Of a stretch of DNA of 64,000 bases, positions 54,995 through 64,000 are shown piece by piece. Positions within the stretch are counted from its first letter, which is position 1; each line of letters begins with the position of its first letter. The stretch is from Epithemia pelagica (lineage: Eukaryota; Bacillariophyta; Bacillariophyceae; Surirellales; Surirellaceae): positions 868,001 to 932,000 of the forward strand of contig OX337235.1 in assembly GCA_946965045.2 (NCBI GenBank). Reading direction: 5' to 3'. Under the pieces are notes generated by a model. It ran no database searches. It was not told where the DNA came from and was given only the letters and a program-made list of their open reading frames with translations. The position numbers and the translations under genes are program-made.

Positions 54995-55829
54995 ACTAAT
55001 AGATCGTATATAGCTGTGCTACTACGGTACAGTGTGTCGTACCGATGATAGCCATAAGAAAGATCCGATCCTTTGGATAGAAACTGCTGCAAGGCCAATT
55101 GGTTTCACGAGTGAATCGTAGAGTCGTATCCTTAGAACTGGTTATACACAAAGACCGAAAAGTGCTTTGAAGTAAACCAAGTCGCCTCAATTCCACAAAG
55201 CCTCCATTGTCCTGTGAGGTTGCTGAACAGTACTTTTGATACAGAGAGCAGGCAACAAACTGGCAAACCAATATATCCTAAGTACTGTTACATCATTCTA
55301 GTTCGATCCAAGCTTGTTGTAGACCATCCAGATATTGACTTCACACCTTTCCGTCCTTCCAATCCATCACCACCATCCTTCTGTCATCATCCTTCCATCA
55401 GAGGTTTTGCCACTTTTTTGTTATAATACTAATTCTTGATTTCGTTCGTTTTCTGTCACACACAAAAAGAGACCCCCAGTGGAATCCCGTCCTGTATTCA
55501 TTGTTCCCTCACGCGTGAATTATCACGATCAGGTTCCAACGGTTTTCGAAAGTCTATCCGCCAAAATTCAGCAGACTTCAGTTCTCAGCCAGATCTATAA
55601 TCTCTCTCTCTCATATATAGTAGAGAGAGAAAGGAATTATAGAGTCAGCACCCGCAAACGAATACAGCGGTTCCCAAATGGAGTCGCTTCACACACTTTG
55701 ATAGTTCTTGTTGTTCTTGTTGGTTTCTTTTTCGGTTTTGTAGTTTTCTTGGTCGATCTTCTTCATAGTTCTTGCACATATAATAGTAGAGTTCTCATTC
55801 TCGGATACGGTTTTGCGAGTAATGGTGGT
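54995..55829. other. Intergenic, convergent 3' ends
   Basis: Between the J-domain gene (+) and the symporter (-). A short hairpin of CT and AG tracts (about 55602-55630) is present. The long plus-strand ORF starting here (55479-56483) mostly overlaps the symporter antisense and is a shadow. Confidence 0.5.
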
Positions 55830-57602
55830 TTACGAGACATCCTCGGGTTCATCCTTGTTGACAATCACTTCTTGCTCCTCCTGGTCCACAGAATACTGGT
55901 CCAGGGAGACTTCCTGGAACTTGATGGGGTCACTGCCTTCTTCGGCTTCTTCCGAGGGCGGCGATTCCGTTTCCACATCATCCTTATCAAAGGCAATGGG
56001 AATGAGCGGACTGCGCGCGCGTTCTCCACGGAACATGAGATCCAAGTAGGTGGCCAGGTAGGTGACAATGACACTCATGGTCGGTGTCATGATGAAGGTA
56101 ATCATGGTTTCATTGCCACAGAGGGCACAAATCCCTTCGTTGCGGAGCCAAAAGTACTTGAGAAAGTTTCCATCCAAATCATTGATAATGCCCATGACCA
56201 CGACGGTAATAAAGCCGGCAATGCAACCCAAAAAGGCCCCCACTTCGGTCGGAGCTTTCAAAATACCATAATCCTTGGTTTGCAATCCACAAAAGACGGG
56301 AAAGACGGCCGTGGCACAGACAATATCCGCCACCAAGAACAAACTAATGACATCGTACTTGTCACTGGCCATCCAAATGGCCGGAATGTTAATGGCCGCA
56401 ATAAAGAAACGAGTTACCCAGACTGGATTCCAACCCGCCTTGACCAAATCACGAGAAAAGATGCTCGCCAATCCATTCTGTAAGGAATCAATGCTACTCG
56501 CCGACAGGGCAGTGACCAAGATGAGGGTGAGGATATGCCATCCATTCTTGAGTGACTCCAAGAGATCAAAGAAGGACAAATAGGCAAACTTTTCAAAGTT
56601 GTCGTAGGCTTCAGGATCATTGGCATAGGCAATCATACCCATGACACCAAAGAACATCATGAGAAAAAAGACCATGACGGCACCCAATCCAAAGCCTCGA
56701 CGCATGACACGGTCGTCCTTGGCCGCAAAGACTCGAATCCACGTGGCTTGGTTAAAGAGTTCGGCACTGGCAATGGCAATCACCAGAGTCAAGGCCGCCT
56801 TGGCTCCTTGTCCGGTCCAGTTGGAGGCTTGATCAAATTCTTCACGTGAGACACTGTTTTCATCCTCCAAGCTCACGGCAAAGGTGAGCAAGATGACCAA
56901 GATTGCCATAATGACACCTTGAAACTTGTCCGTGACAATCGAAGCCGGCACACCGCCCACCATGGTGTAAAAAATGGTAAAAATACCCAAGGCAACCGTA
57001 ATACCAATTCCATAACGCTTCGAGTCTTCTCCCGTCAACAAGGCATAGACATTGCTAATGGAGGTGAGTTCGGCCACAATGTAAATAAACATGTAAAATC
57101 CAGACACAATGGCAATGGCCACTTGCATACAACGGCCGTAACGAGCCCGTCCAAAATCGGTCGTACTAAAGGCCTTATCGGCCGACATGCGATTGACCAA
57201 GGGTCCGAGCCAAATTCCAATGCAAATGGCAGGAAAGGCCGAGGCAAAGGAGTATCCAATCACACCCAACCACGAAAGTTCCGGTGTGGCACCCATTTCC
57301 GTGGTTCCGTACAAGACCCAGGCGCCCATGCCCGAAGCAAAAAAGGACAAGGCCAAGGACCATACTCCAGCGGAACGGCGAGCCGTCAAAAAGTGATCCG
57401 TGTTGGACACATAGCCGCCGACACCTTTGCCATCCAGGGATGAGGACGAGGACGAAGAGGCTGGCTTGAGGGTACAAAAATCCGAAATGTGGCCGGGCAA
57501 CGCCTTGAAATATCCAGCCGCTCCAAACGCCAAGAGCGTAAAGAAGACCAAGACGGAATAGAGGACGGCATTCGCCGCCTCCTTGCTCACATCAAAACCC
57601 AT
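55830..57602 (-). CDS. Sodium:solute symporter (SSS) family transporter, DUR3-like
   Basis: A single-exon 590-aa protein with about 13-14 hydrophobic segments. SSS features include the extracellular-side 'SLALSFFASGMGAWVLYGTTEMG', 'GVIGYSFASAFPAICIGIWLGPLVNR', 'FTIFYTMVGGVPASIVTDKFQG' and 'ILVTALSASSIDSLQNGLASIFSRDLV', the last being the Na+-site/TM8-like motif. The general pattern resembles the DUR3 urea/polyamine symporters of algae and fungi, but the substrate is not proven. The C-terminus is acidic and cytosolic. It probably sits in the plasma membrane. Divergent to the VWA gene at 58024. Confidence 0.82.
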   Translation of the reverse strand: MGFDVSKEAANAVLYSVLVFFTLLAFGAAGYFKALPGHISDFCTLKPASSSSSSSLDGKGVGGYVSNTDHFLTARRSAGVWSLALSFFASGMGAWVLYGTTEMGATPELSWLGVIGYSFASAFPAICIGIWLGPLVNRMSADKAFSTTDFGRARYGRCMQVAIAIVSGFYMFIYIVAELTSISNVYALLTGEDSKRYGIGITVALGIFTIFYTMVGGVPASIVTDKFQGVIMAILVILLTFAVSLEDENSVSREEFDQASNWTGQGAKAALTLVIAIASAELFNQATWIRVFAAKDDRVMRRGFGLGAVMVFFLMMFFGVMGMIAYANDPEAYDNFEKFAYLSFFDLLESLKNGWHILTLILVTALSASSIDSLQNGLASIFSRDLVKAGWNPVWVTRFFIAAINIPAIWMASDKYDVISLFLVADIVCATAVFPVFCGLQTKDYGILKAPTEVGAFLGCIAGFITVVVMGIINDLDGNFLKYFWLRNEGICALCGNETMITFIMTPTMSVIVTYLATYLDLMFRGERARSPLIPIAFDKDDVETESPPSEEAEEGSDPIKFQEVSLDQYSVDQEEQEVIVNKDEPEDVS

Positions 57603-58023
57603 TGTGCTTGGCTACGTTTCGCCACAACAAAACGAAGATGCGTGTGTCTTGACACACTTCCTCACGCACCTCTTTTGTGGTTTGTGGGTGCAGATTGCAG
57701 ATCGGAACTTCAGTAGAGTAATTTAGTGGTGAGATGAGTGATGGGTGATGAGCCTACTCCCAAGCCGGTATGATTTTTCGGTCGCGCGTGATTTCAATGT
57801 TACAGCATTGACGAGAACACAAGACTCACCATTCCGCTAGGGCGTAGTGATGAGCCCGATCTATCTTTTTCCCTACCTTCTCTACCTACTGCTACTACTC
57901 CTGTAGATCTAAAGATGATTGCACGGAACTTGCGGTCGTTTTCCCTCCAAACGTCACAGCTTGTGGTGTCCTGACGTCGACTCGAATCTTTTTTGGAAAA
58001 AAGATTTGTGCGGTCGGCATTCC
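57603..58023. other. Divergent promoter region symporter / VWA protein
   Basis: About 420 nt; nothing recognisable. An in-frame non-ATG extension of the VWA ORF reaches back to 57919. Confidence 0.45.
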
Positions 58024-59460
58024 ATGAATCCGCGACGGAAAGGTGTGACGTACAGAAGGAGCGATCCAGTCGTTTCTCAATCGCGTTCCGCAGAACCAAT
58101 CATTTTCTTCAGTCCCATTGGGGGGAAGATCTACTTCCGAGATGGATTGGATACTTCCGAATCCGAATCGACCAAGGAGGTTCCGGTTCCGGCTTTGTCG
58201 TGCTCACAAAAATTGCAAAGCATTACACGAACGACTATGCCAGTACGAACCAACGCCCATTCTTCCTTCCACCATCACCAAACCCTTCATGATAGTTCCC
58301 TGACCATGACAACGGACCCTACGGGTCCCATCAAGAAGCCCCCCACAAGCAATGCACCATCCAACACGACAACAAAGAACGATGATGCTGCCCTCCCCCT
58401 ACCGCTGCAGTCGGACCAACTACAACGACTGGTACAGGACCATGGGTATACACCTAGTTTGGCCGAATCGCTCAATCCTACCAAGGAAACCTTTGCCCTC
58501 CGGTATTGGATTGTGGACAATTCGGGCAGTATGAAACAACCGGATGGACACCGCATCATTCAACAAAAGAAGGGAACCAGCAACGGCCAACAAGTAGTCA
58601 CTTTGGAGAATTGCACGCGCTGGCAAGAGATTTGCGATTGTGTGCAACACCACATTCAACTCGCGTCTCTCGTACAAGCTCCGACACGGTTCCGCCTATT
58701 AAACAATCAAGTCCATCCGTTGACACTGTCGATTGGAGAAGACTCATCCGAGTCCACCCCAAGCGCACAAGTCAAACAGGGCTCGCAATGGATTCGGGCC
58801 GCTCATCCAGAGGGACTCACACCCTTGACCAAGCACATTCGACAATTGCATCAAGAAATCTCCGCCATGGAACCATTGCTCCGACAACGGGGACAACGGG
58901 TTTCCATTACCATTGCCACGGACGGTCTTCCCACAAGTGCACTTCAAGCCAACGCTCGCACGGAATTTGTCGAGAGTCTCCGCATGCTGGAGGGTCTTCC
59001 CGTCTGGGTTGTCATTAGATTGTGCACCGACGAAGATGCCGTTGTGGATTTTTACAACAATTTGGATGAAATTTTGGAGTTGTCCTTGGACGTACTGGAT
59101 GACTTTGTAGGAGAAGCGAAAGAAGTCCATCAAGTCAACCCGTGGCTCAACTATACCTTGGCACTCCATCGTATGCGAGAAATGGGCTACCATGACCGCT
59201 TGTTTGATTTGATTGATGAGCGACGATTGACTTCCAATGAAATTCGAGACTTTTGTCTCCTCTTGTTCGGACCCAATGCCTTGGATGGTGCCCCCGATCC
59301 ATCGGCCGACTGGAAAGGTTTTCGTCAAGTGTTGGAGCGGGCCGTCGAGGCTACACCACAGCAATGGAATCCCATTCAAAAGAAGCACATGCCCTTGATC
59401 AATGTGAAAAAACTGAACCGCATGTACGGAGGTCGATCCATGGTGTTTTGGAATAGATAA
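58024..59460 (+). CDS. VWA-domain protein with intact MIDAS
   Basis: 478 aa from ATG 58024; later in-frame ATGs (58237, 58303) are alternative starts because the first 90 residues are Ser/Thr-rich and poorly conserved-looking. The von Willebrand factor A domain spans about residues 155-360: MIDAS 'VDNSGSMKQPDG' (DxSxS at 165-169), the MIDAS Thr in 'EGLTPLTKHI', and 'ITIATDGLPT' giving the third metal-binding Asp. After the domain come helices and 'HDRLFDLIDERRL'. No signal peptide is obvious, so intracellular protein-protein interaction is likely. Binding partner unknown. Confidence 0.78.
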   Translation: MNPRRKGVTYRRSDPVVSQSRSAEPIIFFSPIGGKIYFRDGLDTSESESTKEVPVPALSCSQKLQSITRTTMPVRTNAHSSFHHHQTLHDSSLTMTTDPTGPIKKPPTSNAPSNTTTKNDDAALPLPLQSDQLQRLVQDHGYTPSLAESLNPTKETFALRYWIVDNSGSMKQPDGHRIIQQKKGTSNGQQVVTLENCTRWQEICDCVQHHIQLASLVQAPTRFRLLNNQVHPLTLSIGEDSSESTPSAQVKQGSQWIRAAHPEGLTPLTKHIRQLHQEISAMEPLLRQRGQRVSITIATDGLPTSALQANARTEFVESLRMLEGLPVWVVIRLCTDEDAVVDFYNNLDEILELSLDVLDDFVGEAKEVHQVNPWLNYTLALHRMREMGYHDRLFDLIDERRLTSNEIRDFCLLLFGPNALDGAPDPSADWKGFRQVLERAVEATPQQWNPIQKKHMPLINVKKLNRMYGGRSMVFWNR

Positions 59461-61051
59461 CGGCCAACCACCCGTATCCAAAGCCCTCTTCACTGGAACA
59501 ATTTTTTTTTGCACTATCTTCCGTGCATGGGTCTAAAAGTGCAGGAGGTATCTTTCCCTCATTGTTTATAGGAGCGCAGTAATCGTTATCCATTTGGTAA
59601 CGTTATCACGAGTTTTGCCTTAATGTAAACTTGTAGGTCCGCCTCTAGTTCATGAAATTTTTGCAGTCTAAGCTAGCTCTGAGTAACTATCCAGTAGTCT
59701 TCCTTGCTACTCCTATGCACTGAACAGTTCTTGGAGGGTTGAGAGATGGAAGTCGCGTAGAGTTAAGGTTAAAAGGGTGATATGGAACAGCACGTGGTAA
59801 ATACAAATAATAGGGGAGTATTACTATCGATACAAGTATCCGATATCCCATACTCGAATTCATATTGATCCAAATTCGTCGAGTACCGCTAACACCTACG
59901 GTAACAACTACCTCTAGTTATGCTGTTCAATGTCCCAGTTCCCAGTCCCACTTTCCACGAGCTAGAGGTCACGGTTCACGGTCGATATCCGATGATAATT
60001 GGGGCGCTGGAGGATGGACATTGGAGATGGAGGAAATGGAGGGAAATGAATGACTCTAGGGTACCAATTGTTATGGGTTTTGGGAAATAGGGTTGTCAAG
60101 AGATTTGGGTCTTAGGTCTTGGGTCAGTGACATTAGACACTACGACCTACGAGTATGACTACCAAGGTAGAGGCAAGTACGAAGCAGAGTTCACCGTTCC
60201 TTCACCTCCACGGGATCCTTCATGGCCAGCAACCAGCAACCCATGCTGGTCTTTAGGTCAAACTGGTACTTAATGTAAACAGATATCTAGGTGTTGGTAA
60301 AGACACGTGTTAGATATAGGTGAGGTAGTCAATATAGCTCGGGTAGCCAACCTACTGCAGTGAAACGACGATGGGGCCCTCACCTTCGAATCAGCAACTA
60401 GGTCGACTCTCTTTCACAAACAGTTTGGTTACAAACTTTTGGTTTATAAAAAGAGTGAGCTTATTCTAAGATGAAAAGTGATTTTGGAGCAGGTTTGATC
60501 TCCTCGATCCTCTAGGTATGGAACTTGTTCTATTTGTTCCATAGAGCAGTTCTTTTTGTTCTATGCACTAGTGGGAGATCTCACCTCTCCTATTGTATCT
60601 TGTTTTGGATCTTTACTCGATGGACTTACCTTTGACACTCTTCAGGTGGCCGGATGGCCTGCCTGAGATCCATTTGTTTTCTCAATATTGAGAGGAAGAT
60701 TCGGTATCCGGTGGCTCGCCCGACATGCAAATATATACGGCTGTATAGTGGGCTCGCGGTTTGGCAAGTTTTTATGTAAATAATATAGTAGGGGGTAAGT
60801 CACGTAAAGTTCCTTAGTTTTGGCGAGCAGCACGATCAGTGCTCTAAAGCAGCTGCTCGATGCGTTGAGGTTCAATTGACGTGCGTTGAGGTGCAACGCC
60901 TGCTTCTGATCGGCATGTGGCACGTCTGACCGCGTGTCACGCATATAGCTAGAGGAAATAGTCTAATGTCTAGAGAGTCGAGAGCGGTATTCTATAACTC
61001 TCCCTCTCATGGAGTGATTGGTGGAGAATCACGACGTGGTATGATGTCAGC
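59461..61051. other. Flank and possible LTR of the copia element
   Basis: No gene is seen. On the minus strand, a purine-rich tract (GAGAGGGAGAG, about 61000-61011) follows the pol stop and fits a polypurine tract; an LTR would run leftward from there. The opposite LTR lies outside the window, so the boundary cannot be verified. A local tandem word 'GCGTTGAGGT' occurs twice near 60860-60900. Confidence 0.4.
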
Positions 61052-64000
61052 TTACCAACCTTGATTCAATTTGCGGCAGCGCTCAAAGAGCTCTCGATTT
61101 TGGCACTTGGTGAGAAAGTCTGCCTTTTGATCATTGGTGCCTACCATACTGACCTTTACTCCTCCGGGATGATCACCGACATGTTCCCAGAAGAAATGTA
61201 GGTAAGTATTAAAATGTTTTGTCCGGGGTGTAAGGCGTTGCTTGGTGGCTAGGTGGAAAGCTCCGCTGTTGTCTTCAAAGACTTCAGAGAATATAGTTGG
61301 CTTTTCAAATGGGAGTTCTAGGTTCTCTAGAAGCTCTTCAATGACTCGTCTTGTTGCAATAACACTACGCATTGCTTGAGACAAAGCATGATATTCCGCT
61401 TGAAGTGTGCTTAGAGCTACTGAAGATTGAAGTTGCGATCTCCAAATTAGAGGACATCCACAGAAGGTTAGGATGTATCCCGTTCGTGACTTGGCACTAA
61501 CCGGGTTATCCTGTGGTTCACGACCATGGAGTCCCGCAAAATCAGCGTCTACATAACAATCTAGCTTGAAATCTTTAGTTGGAGTAAAGATTGTATCTTT
61601 GTCCTTGGTTCTAGATAGATAGATAACGAACAATGGTCTTGATGGCTGTTGCATGTGACTTTTTAGGTGCTGAACTGAATCTAGCGACTTGACTAACTGC
61701 GAAGGCTATATCAGGTCTGGTATTCGTGGATAAATAGAGTAGCATTCCGACTATGGAGCTATAATGCCAGCTTTCTTTCATGGGTTCACCATCGGGATCA
61801 CTGCCGAGACCTAGCTGAGTCGCTGGGGTCCAATTCGGATTGCAGTCGTGTAGTCCCGTGGCATTTATTATCTTGGCAATTAACCCCTTCTGGGTCATGG
61901 TAATAGACTTATTCTCATTTCGAATAAAGTTAATGCCCAAATAGTCGGTGAAATTGCCTTCTTTCTTAAGTGATAGGCCTTTCTTCTGTAGTCGTTCGAT
62001 TAAATCATCAATAAGTTTCATATCAGGGGCACAAACGCCACAGTCGTCAACCCATAGAAAAATGATGATGTTGGACTTGTAAAGAAGACATTCGTCATGC
62101 TTACTTGATCTTCCTTAAGCGCTTGTACTAGATGGATATACCACAATCTAGGTGCAGAAGACAGGCCATATAGACTTTTGATGAGTCTTAGGCAGGTCGT
62201 TCCGGGCTTACTAGATCGAAATCCTCTAGGTAGATGAATCCATACAGGTTCATCTAAGGTAGCCTGTACAAATGCGTTGTTGAAATCGATACACGCAAGT
62301 TCCGAACCCAAGATTAAACTAAGGGTGAGCACAATACGGATAGTACTCCAGTGAACCACTGGACTATAGTTCTCTTGTTCCATTTCTTGTAGGTCTCCTC
62401 TAACACAATATCGAGCCTTATGCTTGATAATATCTCCGTCTGGAGATCGCTTGCGTTTGAATACCCATGTCCCAGGTAAAATTCGTGTATTAGCCTGGGA
62501 TTGAGGGACTTCTTCCCAAGTTCCTTTCTCCTCTAGTTTGGTTATTTCCTTGCTAGCTGCCGCTTTCCATTTCTCTATGTCTTTATCTTGCATAGCCTCA
62601 TCGTAAGAGAGGGTGTCGGGATCAGAGAGAGAAGCTTTGTGAACTGTTAAAAAGGTCACTAGGCTCATGAGATGGTGGCATTAGAGAAGGGAGGTTTGCT
62701 AGATTGCCTTCTTCAACTAGGCGGGTAGGTCGTTTAATAGTCCTAGCAGATCTCCTAGTTGGAAGGATCGTCGGTTGGACTGTACGTGGAGGCGGTCGCG
62801 GTGGTAATCTAGCTGGAGAAGGAGAAGGGTTGTGAAGAGGGGACTCCCTCTGAGACGGCGACTCCCTCGGAGAAATGGTTACCTTGTGGGGTGACAGATG
62901 GGGAGAAGGCGAACGAGGGGTACTCGGAGCTGTGGATTCAACTCCTGATGATACGGACACCTGTCTTTGAGGTGTCTGGTTAGTTATCTCCCTCTGAGGA
63001 GGTGATTCCAACGATGTGGTCAATGGAGTTGGAGTGGGATCCTCACTGGGAGTTGGTAAAGAAGCGGAGAGTGGCACTGGGAGTGGACGTGTGTTAGGTG
63101 TAGATGATGACGTCAACGGGAGATATGGTTGGCGGGTAGCAATTCGTTGTGCAACATCTGATTGACGTCGAAGATACGTATTTTGGGTAGCTTCATCAAT
63201 ACTGGTAAGGGAGTCTAGATCGTCCGTTTCGGATGAATCATCAGTGATATATTGATATGCAGAATCTCCAAACAGGCGATACCAAGGTTCGGATGCAAAG
63301 TCCGGAAGCTGGTCGACAGACATGGCAATAGTGCTGAACCAATCGTCGAACACTACATGGAACTGGGGCGTAATATAGCCAGTTTGAGGATTTAAGACTA
63401 ATGGAACAGTACTGGCATGTCGCGTACTTAACCCCATAAGTTGGCAGCGAATAGATTTTGGCTTCCAGCGGGGTAGCTTTTTCCCGTCTGCAATGGTTTT
63501 GTGCAGAACATAGACCGGACAGCCCCACACGTGGAGATCATGAAATTTTCGTTGTTCCCATCGGACACGTGTGAAAACATCATGGGGGCTTATACCAGTC
63601 TCAGTATTGGGTACATGGTTGTGTAGGAAAACGGCATGTGAAACGGCCATGGGCCAGAGCGCCGGATCGGCCAATTCTGGCCACTGTATGGCAGAGCGTA
63701 ACATCATGGTGCGTGCAATCGACATAATTGTTTGTATTGCCCTTTCAGCTATTCCGGCATGATGATGTGCCCCGACTCCTGCGAACCGCGAAATTTGAGC
63801 AAAGTTCTCAAGCGATTGGGAGTAGGATTTTGAGGTGAAAGCAGCTCCATTGTCCGTTAGGTATTTGAGAGGAACTACACCCACTTCTCTACAAAATAGC
63901 TCAAAAGATCCTTTAACACTAAGCGTTTCGTGAGTGTTAAGGTGTGATTGAAATCCTATCCATGTATACCCCGAGGCGTGATCGACAAAGATCGCGCCGC
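61052..64000 (-). mobile_element. Ty1/copia (CoDi-like) retrotransposon, pol region, partial
   Basis: Read on the minus strand from the window edge: integrase core (first Asp in 'IFVDHASGY' at about 63975; 'YLTDNGAAF' Asp; 'HAGIAERAI' Glu), a Pro/Ser-rich linker, reverse transcriptase ('GTWVFKRKRSPDG', 'CIDFNNAFVQATLDEP', catalytic 'WVDDCGV'), RNase H ('CYVDADFAG', 'SSVALSTLQAEYHALS', 'EDNSGAFHLA'), ending at a TAA at 61052. Gag and protease and the 5' LTR are beyond 64000. Three frameshifts break pol. Confidence 0.9.
61052..64000 (-). pseudogene. Copia pol ORF with three frameshifts
   Basis: Four open pieces alternate frames: integrase and linker down to 62622; RT fingers/palm 62668-62018; RT palm end 62021-61611; RNase H 61654-61052. 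The breaks are near 62650 (between linker and RT), near 62065 (just before WVDD, so the catalytic dyad is only in the next frame) and near 61625. The last coincides with a (TATC)3 run, where one repeat unit fewer would keep the frame. The integrase piece is open to the window edge. Confidence 0.85.

Noticed and set aside
55479-56483. 334-aa plus-strand ORF
   Set aside because: It overlaps the symporter gene antisense for most of its length, has no ATG-supported coding logic and its composition mirrors the codons of the real gene.

Overview
The window is nuclear DNA from a stramenopile, most probably a pennate diatom. Evidence: short GT-AG introns inside otherwise compact genes; an integrase/RT/RNase H block typical of diatom Ty1/copia (CoDi) elements; N-termini that combine a signal peptide with an 'xAF' or 'xAW' cleavage context like diatom plastid pre-sequences; and heavy poly-Asp/Ser/Thr/Asn low complexity. 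There is no sign of bacterial operons, CRISPR, rRNA or tRNA. Many apparent starts are not ATG, so CDS starts were moved to the first plausible ATG, and introns were placed by joining frames across GT-AG sites.

Layout. 0.4-7.7 kb: a short-chain dehydrogenase (+), a seven-exon multi-pass membrane protein (paralogue A, -) and a phosphatidylserine decarboxylase with a plastid-like presequence (-). 7.8-11.4 kb: a 5'-truncated LINE-type retroelement (RT + RNase H + zinc knuckle) broken by only two in-frame stops. 11.8-17.6 kb: an orphan gene (-), a small uncertain ORF (+) and paralogue B (+), which faces A head-to-head. 18.9-19.9 kb: a secreted Cys-rich protein with an internally duplicated domain. 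19.9-24 kb: a gene-poor, repeat-bearing stretch. 24-27 kb: an unusual compact tandem ABC transporter with one frameshift. 28-33 kb: two divergent Fe(II)/2-oxoglutarate oxygenases. 33.4-43.4 kb: housekeeping genes (AP-3 beta adaptin, V-ATPase subunit c, molybdopterin synthase small subunit, mitochondrial bL34) and a putative plastid membrane protein; a 493-bp foldback/MITE-like element lies upstream of bL34. 44.2-53.2 kb: a DNMT2/TRDMT1 homologue (+) and RNA polymerase I second-largest subunit (-), separated by a P-loop + nuclease-like gene resembling Crinkler-RHS effectors and by a second copy of the DNMT2 3' end. 53.5-59.5 kb: a J-domain membrane protein, an SSS-family (DUR3-like) symporter and a VWA-domain protein. 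61-64 kb: the pol region of a decaying copia element running off the right edge.

Most genes are unlinked housekeeping functions. The unusual material is the A/B paralogue pair (identical exon lengths including a 31-nt micro-exon, one extra intron in A, an apparent gene-conversion tract), the effector-like gene sandwiched between duplicated DNMT2 tails, the compact tandem ABC protein, the foldback element, and the two retroelements with readable inactivation events. No homology search was possible; family names rest on motifs seen in the translations.
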